64,000 nt of DNA from Streptomyces sp. BK340 (GTDB taxonomy: Bacteria; Actinomycetota; Actinomycetes; Streptomycetales; Streptomycetaceae), in contig NZ_VISR01000030.1 of NCBI RefSeq assembly GCF_007827595.1, positions 1 to 64,000 of the forward strand, written 5' to 3'. Under the pieces are notes generated by a model. It had not been told where the DNA came from. It searched no databases and worked only from the letters and a program-made list of their open reading frames with translations. This document shows, piece after piece, positions 57,505-64,000 of this stretch (its first letter is position 1; each line of letters begins with the position of its first letter). The position numbers were made by a program, and so were the translations under genes.

Positions 57505-58350
57505 ATGACGCAGAACATGAGTGGGACACAGGGTTCGACGGTGGTGGTGACCGGCGCGTCCGGTCGTACGGGCAGCCGGGTCGCCGAGGCCGCGCGGGCG
57601 GCCGGGCTGACGGTCCGGGCGGCCTCACGGGCACGGGGCTTCGACTGGCACGACCGGTCGACGTGGGAGCGGGTGCTGACCGGCGCGGACGCGGCCTACC
57701 TGGTGTACCCGTCGGACGTGGGGGCGCCGGACGCGGCGGAGGCGGTCGGGCGCCTGGCCCGCGAGGCCGTCCGTCTGGGGGTGCGGCGGCTGGTGCTGCT
57801 GTCGGCGCGGGGCGAGAAGCAGGCACGGCCCACGGAGGACGCGCTGCGGGCCTCGGGGGCGCACTGGACGGTCGTCCGGGCCGCGTGGTTCGCGCAGAAC
57901 TTCAGCGAGGGTCCGTTGGCGGCGGAGCTGCGGGAGTGCGGGGAGCTGGTGTTCCCGGCCGGGTCGGTGCGGGAGCCGTTCGTCGACGCGAGGGACATCG
58001 CGGACGTGGTCGTGGCGGCGCTGACCGCGGGCGAGCGGTACGTCGCAGAGGTGGTGGAGGTCTCGGGGCCTCGGCTGCTGACCTTCGGCGAGGCGGTCGC
58101 CGAGATCGCGGCGGTGACCGGGCGCCGGCTGTCGTACCGGGCGGTGCCGGCCCGGGAGTACGGCGGGCGACTGGCCGGCTTCGGGGTGCCGCCCGAGGAG
58201 GCGGACTTCCTGGTCGGCCTCTTCGAGAGCCTCCTCGACGGCCGCAACGCCCACCTGTCGGACGGGGTACGCCAGGTCCTGGGCCGCGAGCCGCGGGACT
58301 TCGCCGGCTTCGTGCGGGAGACCGCGGCGGCGGGCACCTGGAAGCCGTGA
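57505..58350 (+). CDS. NmrA-like NAD(P)-binding oxidoreductase
   Basis: A 281-residue Rossmann protein. The N-terminal motif is VVVTGASGRTGSRVAEAARAAG, followed by YLVYPSDVG, LVLLSARGEK and YVEVSGP-type VVEVSGPRLLTFGEAV. Such proteins act as atypical SDR reductases or NAD(P) sensors. The closing VRQVLGREPRDFAGFVRE is the family tail. It is divergent from the cupin AraC gene, a common pairing in which the AraC protein controls the oxidoreductase. Confidence 0.92.
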   Translation: MTQNMSGTQGSTVVVTGASGRTGSRVAEAARAAGLTVRAASRARGFDWHDRSTWERVLTGADAAYLVYPSDVGAPDAAEAVGRLAREAVRLGVRRLVLLSARGEKQARPTEDALRASGAHWTVVRAAWFAQNFSEGPLAAELRECGELVFPAGSVREPFVDARDIADVVVAALTAGERYVAEVVEVSGPRLLTFGEAVAEIAAVTGRRLSYRAVPAREYGGRLAGFGVPPEEADFLVGLFESLLDGRNAHLSDGVRQVLGREPRDFAGFVRETAAAGTWKP

Positions 58351-58377
58351 CCCGGGCGCCGGCCGGCGGTCCGCCCG

Positions 58378-59562
58378 TCACTCGCCGTGTGGCGGTGTGC
58401 TCCCGTGCGTTCCGTTCGCGCCCTTCACCTCGTGGCTCTTGTGGGCGTGGTGGTGGGGGTTCTTCGCGTGGGTGCGCAGGCGGGCCGTGACGTCCTCCGG
58501 AGGGAGGAAGCGGGACCAGCGTTCGGGGAACTCGGACGGCATGTCGGGGTCGTCGGGGTCCGCCTCGCGGGCGGCGGCGACGCGGGCGACGTACTCGACG
58601 ACCTCCGCCTCGATCAGCCGCTCGTTGGCGGCGCGGGCCGCGGCCGTGGCGGCGGCCGGCCAGACCCGGTCGATGGCGGCGTTCACCGCGGCGCCGACGA
58701 GCACGGCGAAGGCCGACACGCCGATCCAGAGGAGGACGGCGACGGAGGCGGCGAGGGAGCCGTAGATCGTGGCGCCCTCGATGGTGCTGGTGAGGTAGAT
58801 GCGCAGGAGGAAGCTGCCCAGGACCCACATGGCCAGGGCGACCAGGGAGCCGGGTACGTCCTCGATCCAGGGGGAGCGGACGGGCACGGACACGTGGTAC
58901 AGGGTCGTCAGGAAGACGATGGACAGGACGATGACGACCGGCCAGTACAGGACCTGGACGACCGTCTCCGACCAGGGCACGACCCCCACCACCGCGTCCG
59001 GCCCGGCCACCATCAGCGGCAGCGCGACCGAGCCGATCAGCAGCGCCACGATGAACAGCAGGAACGACATCATGCGGGTCTTGACGATGCCGCGGACGCC
59101 GTCGAGGCCGTACATGACGGTGATCGTGTCGATGAAGACGTTCACCGCGCGGGAGCCCGACCACAGGGCGAACAGGAAACCGATGGAGATGACGTCGGGC
59201 CGGCCGCCCCTCATCACGTCGTGCAGGATCGGCTCGGCGATCTCCTTCACGCCCTTGTCGGACAGGACCGTACGGGAGGCCTCCAGGAGGTTGTTCTCCA
59301 GGCTCTTGATGGTGTCGGCGCCGGTCCAGGCGTCGACGTAGCCGAGGAGGCCGATGAGGCTCAGCAGCAGCGGCGGCACGGACAGCAGCGTGAAGAACGC
59401 CGCCTCGGCGGCCAGGCCCAGGATGCGGTACTCCATGCAGGAGTTGACGGTGTCCTTGAGCAGCAGCCAGGCGGTCCTGCGTTTGGATACGTTCCGGTAG
59501 AGGACTCGGGCCCGGTGGAGCCGGCCGGGGGGCCGCTGGGGGGTTTCACTTCCTGGCTGCAC
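58378..59562 (-). CDS. YihY/BrkB-family membrane protein
   Basis: A 394-residue integral membrane protein with about six helices: AEAAFFTLLSVPPLLLSLIGL, FLLFIVALLIGSVALPL, WPVVIVLSIVFLTTLYHVSV and IWVSAFAVLVGAAVNA-like segments. The C-terminus (about 300-394) is hydrophilic and ends in a His-rich run (HHHAHKSHE). The family was once called ribonuclease BN, but no catalytic residues are known; a transporter or envelope role is more likely. GTG 59562. It is divergent from the AidB-like gene. Confidence 0.92.
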   Translation of the reverse strand: MQPGSETPQRPPGRLHRARVLYRNVSKRRTAWLLLKDTVNSCMEYRILGLAAEAAFFTLLSVPPLLLSLIGLLGYVDAWTGADTIKSLENNLLEASRTVLSDKGVKEIAEPILHDVMRGGRPDVISIGFLFALWSGSRAVNVFIDTITVMYGLDGVRGIVKTRMMSFLLFIVALLIGSVALPLMVAGPDAVVGVVPWSETVVQVLYWPVVIVLSIVFLTTLYHVSVPVRSPWIEDVPGSLVALAMWVLGSFLLRIYLTSTIEGATIYGSLAASVAVLLWIGVSAFAVLVGAAVNAAIDRVWPAAATAAARAANERLIEAEVVEYVARVAAAREADPDDPDMPSEFPERWSRFLPPEDVTARLRTHAKNPHHHAHKSHEVKGANGTHGSTPPHGE

Positions 59563-59692
59563 GACCTAACGGTATCCGCCGTGCGGGACCGTCCTCACCT
59601 TCCGGGGCAGGTGACGGGCCGGACGCGCCCGCGGGCGGTGCTGTGCGACTCTGGAGTCCAGTATCGCCGTGATCCCGGATAGGTTCGCAATC

Positions 59693-61330
59693 ATGGCAGG
59701 CAACTCCACCCATACCGTGACGAACCAGCCCCCTCCGCTGGTGGGATACGACGTCTTCAGCGCCGACCGGGCCCTCGTCGAGGCGGTCGAGCGGCACACG
59801 GATCCCGAGGTGCTGGACGAGGTGCGCGACGAGCTGTCCGTGCTGGGCCGGGCCTCGGGTTCGGCACAGGTGCAGGAGTGGGGCGTACAGGCGAACGAAC
59901 ATCCGCCGCGGCTGCGCACGCACGACCGGTACGGCCACCGGGTCGACGAGGTCGAGTTCCACCCGGCCTGGCACCGGCTGCTCGGCAAGGGGGTCGGAGC
60001 GGGGCTGACCGGCGCCTGGACACGCCCTGCCGGACATGTGCGCAGGGCGGCCGGATTCCTCGTCTGGACCCAGGTCGAGGCGGGCAACTGCTGCCCGCTG
60101 TCCATGACCCACGCGGCCGTGCCGGCGCTGCGGGCCGATCCCGCGCTGGCCGCCGAGTGGGAGCCGCGGCTGACGTCCACGATCTACGACCGTGAACTGC
60201 GGCCCGCCGGGCGGAAGCCCGGCGCCCTCTTCGGCATGGGCATGACCGAGAAGCAGGGCGGCAGCGACGTACGGGCGAACACCACCGAGGCCCGGCCGCT
60301 CGCCGAGGAAGGGACGTACGTCCTGACCGGGCACAAGTGGTTCTGCTCGGCACCCATGTCCGACGGCTTCCTGGTGCTCGCCCAGGCTCCCGGCGGGATC
60401 ACCTGCTTCCTCGTCCCGCGCGTCCTCGCGGACGGCACCCGCAACGTGTTCCTCATCCAGCGCCTCAAGGACAAACTGGGCAACCGGTCCAACGCCTCCG
60501 CCGAGGTCGAGTTCGACGGCACCTGGGCGCGCCGGGTCGGCGAGGAGGGGCGCGGGGTACGCACCATCATCGAGATGGTGGCGGCGACCCGGCTGGACTG
60601 CGCGCTCGGCTCGGCCGGCCTGATGCGGCAGGCGGTGGCGCAGGCCGTCCACCACTGCGCCCACCGGGAGGCGTTCGGCGGGAAGCTGATCGACAAGCCG
60701 CTGATGCGCAACGTGCTGGCCGACCTCGTGCTGGAGTCCGAGGCCGCGACCGCGCTCACGCTCCGGCTCGCGGCCGCCTACGACGACGGGAGCGAGCGCG
60801 AACGCGCCTTCCTGCGGCTGGCGGTGCCGGCCGCCAAGTACTGGATCACCAAGCGCTGCGCGCCGTTGGCGGTGGAGGCCGCCGAGTGCCTGGGCGGCAA
60901 CGGGTACGTCGAGGAGTCGGGGCTGCCCCGGCTGGTGCGCGAGTCGCCGCTGAACTCCGTCTGGGAGGGCGCCGGAAACGTTCAGGCCCTGGACGTGCTG
61001 CGGGCGCTGCAGCGCGAGCCGGGCGCGCTGGACGCCTGCCTCACCGAGATCGGCAGGGCGCACGGCGCCGACCACCGGCTGGACCGGGCGGTGAAGGACC
61101 TGTTCACCGAACTCGCCGATCTGGACGGCATCGAGGGCCGCGCCCGCAGGCTGGTCGAGCGCCTCGCACTGGCGCTCCAGGGTTCACTCCTGGTGCGGCA
61201 CGCGCCGCCGGAGGTCGCCGACGCGTTCTGCGCCTCCCGGCTCGGCGGCGACCGCGGCGCGTCCTTCGGCACCCTGCCGACCGGCCTGGACCTGTCCTCG
61301 GTGGTGGAGCGGGCCCGGCCGCTGCTCTGA
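59693..61330 (+). CDS. aidB: AidB-like acyl-CoA dehydrogenase
   Basis: A 545-residue flavoprotein of the AidB branch of acyl-CoA dehydrogenases. NQPPPLVGYDVFSADRALVEAV, FGMGMTEKQGGSDVRANTT, LTGHKWFCSAPMSDGFLVLAQ and RDALRALQRE-type VQALDVLRALQRE are matched. The length fits E. coli AidB (541). AidB binds FAD and DNA and belongs to the adaptive response to alkylation. The activity in Streptomyces is not established. The Ada/AlkA-like and ogt genes near the window start belong to the same response. A strong stem-loop follows at 61365-61400. Confidence 0.92.
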   Translation: MAGNSTHTVTNQPPPLVGYDVFSADRALVEAVERHTDPEVLDEVRDELSVLGRASGSAQVQEWGVQANEHPPRLRTHDRYGHRVDEVEFHPAWHRLLGKGVGAGLTGAWTRPAGHVRRAAGFLVWTQVEAGNCCPLSMTHAAVPALRADPALAAEWEPRLTSTIYDRELRPAGRKPGALFGMGMTEKQGGSDVRANTTEARPLAEEGTYVLTGHKWFCSAPMSDGFLVLAQAPGGITCFLVPRVLADGTRNVFLIQRLKDKLGNRSNASAEVEFDGTWARRVGEEGRGVRTIIEMVAATRLDCALGSAGLMRQAVAQAVHHCAHREAFGGKLIDKPLMRNVLADLVLESEAATALTLRLAAAYDDGSERERAFLRLAVPAAKYWITKRCAPLAVEAAECLGGNGYVEESGLPRLVRESPLNSVWEGAGNVQALDVLRALQREPGALDACLTEIGRAHGADHRLDRAVKDLFTELADLDGIEGRARRLVERLALALQGSLLVRHAPPEVADAFCASRLGGDRGASFGTLPTGLDLSSVVERARPLL

Positions 61331-61364
61331 CCCCGCCGACCTGCGCCTTCACGGGAATTCGGCA

Positions 61365-61400
61365 CGGGGGTGGTGCTGCGCCGACACGGCACCACCCCCG
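61365..61400 (+). terminator. Stem-loop after the AidB-like gene
   Basis: Perfect 12-bp arms (CGGGGGTGGTGC and its complement) around a 12-base loop, 35 bases after the stop. Confidence 0.75.
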
Positions 61401-61636
61401 CCTACCGGGCCCGTTGAAGGCCACAAAACGCCGCACGAAGGCGGCGCCGGGTCAAGTCTCGGCCAGCCTCGTGCCATTCACCAGGGTTGCAAGGGGTTGC
61501 AACTTGATGGTGACTGTGCGCGGACTCTGTGCCTCCGGCATGCGCCGGGCGGCAGTATGGGAGGAGGAGTCGGACCGGAAACCGCCGCCCGGACGGCTTG
61601 ACAAGTGTGTTCGAGGACTTTTCCGGGAGGACCCCA

Positions 61637-62929
61637 GTGGCGAACCCGCCGATGAACGTGGCGCGTCTGGTCGCCGTGGACGCGGCGCAGGCGGCGCGGG
61701 TGCTGAGCGAGCTGCGCGAGGCCACGCTCGCCGGGCAACATGCCCGAATCACACCCCGGCCGGTGATCGAGCAGTCCTGGGGGCGGATGCTGCGCAGCGG
61801 CGTCGACCCCGACCACGACTTCAGATCCCGGCTGCTGCCCGCCGACGAAGTGCGGCGCAGACGCGAGGAGTCACCGCTCAGGCACATTCTTCCGGTGCTG
61901 CGCCAGGGGTTGCTTTCGGTCGCGGACGTCGCCCAGCACATCATGGTGGTGGCTGACGCCGAGGGCCGTGTCCTGTGGCGGGAGGGATCCCCGCCGGTGC
62001 TGCGCAAGGCCGACGGACTCGGCTTCGAACTGGGCGCGGACTGGCGGGAAGACGTCGTCGGCACCAACGGCGTGGGCACCCCCGCCGTCGTACGGCGGCC
62101 CGTACAGGTCTTCGCCGCCGAGCACTTCGTCCGCTCGCACGCCTCCTGGACGTGTACCGGAGCCCCGATCACCGACCCCAGGGACGGCCGGCTCATCGGG
62201 GTGGTGGACGTGAGCGGCCCGCTGGAGACCATGCATCCGGCGACCCTCGCCTGGGTGGATTCGGTGGCCAAACTCGCCGAGGCCCGGCTGCGGGAGCTGC
62301 ACCTTGCCTCGCTGGAGCGGCTGCGCGCGGTCGCGGCGCCGGTGCTGGCCCGGCTGGACGGGCGGGCCCTGGCGGTGGACCGGGACGGCTGGACTGCGGC
62401 CGTGACCGGGATGCCGTACCTGCGGCGCGTGACGCTGCCCAAGTCCCTGACGCCGGGCCACCGATGGCTGGCCGCGCTCGGCACCTGCACGGTGGAGCCG
62501 CTGGCCGGGGGCTGGCTGCTGCGGGTGGCCGAGGAGCCGCTGCCGTCCGGCGCCACCCGGATCCTGCTGGACCTGAGCCGGCCGGGCCGCAGCTCGGTGA
62601 CCGTGGCCCGGGCGATGGGCTCCTGGTCCCGGGAACTGAGTCCCCGGCACGCCGAGTTGCTCTACCTGCTCGCCGAACACCCTTCGGGGCGCGGCGCGGC
62701 GGGTCTGGCCGAAGACCTGTTCGGTGATTCATCCAGGACAGTAACCGTTAGGGCTGAAATGTCCAGAATTCGCCGATATCTTGGGGATCTTCTGCGACAC
62801 CGGCCGTATCGTTTCTGCGAGAACACGGAGATCGAGGTGCTCCTGCCCGACAACCCCCGTGACCTGCTGCCCCAGTCGACGGCACCGGCGGTGGCACGAG
62901 GCCGGACCGCCGGCCGGACGGTGGGGTGA
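61637..62929 (+). CDS. GAF-domain transcriptional regulator
   Basis: A 430-residue regulator. N-terminal helices (ARVLSELREATLAGQH, RPVIEQSWGRMLRSGVDPD) precede a GAF domain (about 85-220: VADAEGRVLWREG, EDVVGTNGVGTPAVVRRPVQVFAAEHFVRSHASWTCTGAPI). This resembles the sensor part of AcoR-type activators. The C-terminal region (about 330-400) has a HTH (ELSPRHAELLYLLAEHPSGRGAAGLAEDLF). A sigma-54 AAA domain is missing, as usual in actinobacteria. GTG 61637 has GGGAGG six bases upstream. Targets are unknown; the AidB-like gene upstream and the secreted protein downstream are candidates. Confidence 0.9.
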   Translation: MANPPMNVARLVAVDAAQAARVLSELREATLAGQHARITPRPVIEQSWGRMLRSGVDPDHDFRSRLLPADEVRRRREESPLRHILPVLRQGLLSVADVAQHIMVVADAEGRVLWREGSPPVLRKADGLGFELGADWREDVVGTNGVGTPAVVRRPVQVFAAEHFVRSHASWTCTGAPITDPRDGRLIGVVDVSGPLETMHPATLAWVDSVAKLAEARLRELHLASLERLRAVAAPVLARLDGRALAVDRDGWTAAVTGMPYLRRVTLPKSLTPGHRWLAALGTCTVEPLAGGWLLRVAEEPLPSGATRILLDLSRPGRSSVTVARAMGSWSRELSPRHAELLYLLAEHPSGRGAAGLAEDLFGDSSRTVTVRAEMSRIRRYLGDLLRHRPYRFCENTEIEVLLPDNPRDLLPQSTAPAVARGRTAGRTVG

Positions 62930-63080
62930 CAGGTGGGTTCGATGCGGGCATCTTCCGCATATTTGCGGGTCTTGCCCCTGTGACGGCCGCCGCTGCCGTA
63001 GCATCCCTACGGGCCTCCCCACCTGCTCCTCGGTCAACGTACGGACCACCAGGCGCAGTTGGCCCGCCTCGGGAGGAGAC

Positions 63081-64000
63081 ATGAGACATCGCGGCAGACA
63101 CCGCCGGCGCAGACGGGGCGCAGCCGTGCGCGCGTTCCTCGCCGGAACCGCGCTCGCACTCACCGCGGCCGCCACTCTGATCAGCGCCTCACAGGCGACG
63201 GTCGCCAAGAACCCCGGCCCGCTCAAGCCCCTGACCGCCCAGGCCGACACCGCCCCGCTGCGCCTGCAGGAGCGCCTGGTGCCGGCCCGCACCCTGAACC
63301 GACTCGCCGCGTCCATGGGCCGCCCGGTCGGCGTGGACACCGTTCTGCGGAGCGCCGACCGCACCCTCACCACGAGCACCGACTGCACCTCCGAGGACCA
63401 GGCGACCCTGCCCGTCGCCCCGGCCGCCACCCGCGCCTACTGCTGGGACCCGGCCGACACCGCCACCACCGCCTGGCACCCGGTCTCGGTGACCACCTCC
63501 GGCGACGCCGACGACGACGGCGTCTGGGGCACCCACCGGGCGATCCTCACCGGCTGGACCCACAGCACCACCACCGGGACCACCGCCGAGCGAGGCCTCG
63601 CCAGGGTCGCCTTCGTCGACGCCGACGACCCCGACCACCCCGTCTACCGCTGGGTGCTGCTGGTGGTCCCCGTCGACGGCGGCCGCGACTACCGGGGCCT
63701 CGTCTCCCACGTCTCCGGCATGGTCTGGTACCAGGACAAGCTCCTGGTCACCACCACGGCCGGCGACGCCGACGCGCTCTACGTCTACGACCTCGACCGC
63801 ATCCAGCGCACCACGGTCGACACGCCCGCGATCGGCCGGGTGCCCGGCGGCTGGTCCGGGGACGGCTACGAGTACGTGATGCCCGCCGTCGGCTCCTACC
63901 GCTACCTCGCCGGCCGCTGCACCGCCTCCGGCCCGCCCTGCCCCGCGACCCTCTCCCTGGACCGCGGCACCGCACCCGACAGCCTGGTCGCCGGTGAGTG
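63081..64000 (+). CDS. Secreted protein, 3' end beyond the window (partial)
   Basis: An open frame from ATG 63081 to the window end, 306 codons without stop. A long Arg-rich start (MRHRGRHRRRRRGAA) and a hydrophobic signal (VRAFLAGTALALTAAATLISASQA) lead to an exported domain with short repeated patterns (VGVDTVLRSADRTLTTS, DDDGVWGTHRAILTGW, VSGMVWYQDKLLVTT, ALYVYDLDRI) that resemble beta-propeller blades. GGGAGGAG precedes the ATG by two to nine bases. No enzyme motif is seen. The neighbouring GAF regulator, 151 bases upstream, may or may not control it. Confidence 0.85.
   Translation, partial: MRHRGRHRRRRRGAAVRAFLAGTALALTAAATLISASQATVAKNPGPLKPLTAQADTAPLRLQERLVPARTLNRLAASMGRPVGVDTVLRSADRTLTTSTDCTSEDQATLPVAPAATRAYCWDPADTATTAWHPVSVTTSGDADDDGVWGTHRAILTGWTHSTTTGTTAERGLARVAFVDADDPDHPVYRWVLLVVPVDGGRDYRGLVSHVSGMVWYQDKLLVTTTAGDADALYVYDLDRIQRTTVDTPAIGRVPGGWSGDGYEYVMPAVGSYRYLAGRCTASGPPCPATLSLDRGTAPDSLVAGE

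Noticed and set aside
63059..63997. A plus-strand frame starting at 63059 with an Arg/Pro-rich product
   Set aside because: The frame from ATG 63081 has a ribosome binding site, a signal peptide and normal composition to the window end, so this one is a shadow.
1..64000. tRNA, rRNA, CRISPR arrays and complete insertion sequences
   Set aside because: None was seen by reading both strands for cloverleaf-like, rRNA-like or repeat-spacer patterns. No transposase or integrase motif was found among the proteins.

Overview
The window is high-GC actinobacterial DNA, almost certainly from a Streptomyces chromosome. The support is strong codon-position GC bias, many GTG/TTG starts, GTGA/ATGA coupled genes, a WhiJ-type XRE/DUF397/ATPase locus, an alditol oxidase nearly identical to the S. 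coelicolor enzyme, and a secretome rich in CBM2, CBM13 and Tat-type signal peptides. The saccharolytic content and accessory character suggest a region away from the conserved core. No rRNA, tRNA, CRISPR array or intact transposase was seen.

Layout. (1) 1-8.7 kb, mostly minus strand: an Ada/AlkA-like protein coupled to ogt, rsgA with a 23-codon ORF ahead of it, a sigma-like/zinc-finger/transmembrane/CBM2 chimera, a radical SAM protein, a PPOX-fold flavoprotein and a 2-hydroxyacid dehydrogenase. (2) 8.7-19.5 kb, plus strand: alditol oxidase, then a galactan locus (ROK regulator, secreted GH30 galactanase with a frameshifted CBM13 tail, ABC importer, GH2 beta-galactosidase). Two matching inverted-repeat sites precede the regulator and the importer operon. 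(3) 19.6-28.9 kb: NDH-2-like oxidoreductase with an ECF41-type sigma factor, a secreted phosphodiesterase, a WhiJ-like cluster coupled to a polytopic membrane protein, a TetR/hydrolase pair, a PEP-mutase-like enzyme and a VOC protein. (4) 29.1-43.4 kb: plant cell-wall island (DUF2264 protein, CE12-type esterase, PL4 lyase, GH43 exo-galactanase, GH43 arabinofuranosidase, secreted beta-repeat protein). It is interrupted by two genes with no carbohydrate role in their enzymatic neighbourhood: a membrane-anchored orphan and a 1144-residue NTPase-TPR-glycosyltransferase fusion. (5) 43.4-54 kb: argG, homocysteine methyltransferase, decayed genes, carboxylesterase, LacI regulator, MarR/SDR pair, and a PEP-mutase-like gene coupled to a small secreted protein. 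(6) 54-64 kb: a 179-bp palindromic MITE-like element (a second copy, inverted, is cut by the window start), then a hypothetical gene, VOC, two AraC regulators, an NmrA-type oxidoreductase, a YihY/BrkB membrane protein, an AidB-like acyl-CoA dehydrogenase, a GAF regulator and a truncated secreted protein.

How the genes work together. The GH30, GH43 and GH2 enzymes, the ABC importer and the ROK regulator fit one task: stripping type II arabinogalactan outside the cell, importing short galactosides and hydrolysing them inside. The CE12/PL4/DUF2264 group fits rhamnogalacturonan. The CBM2 chimera looks like a polysaccharide sensor. The strongest candidates for an undescribed system are the NTPase-TPR-GT fusion (35020-38454), the sigma-like CBM2 membrane protein (3697-5202) and the four-gene WhiJ-type locus with its coupled membrane protein (23257-26342).
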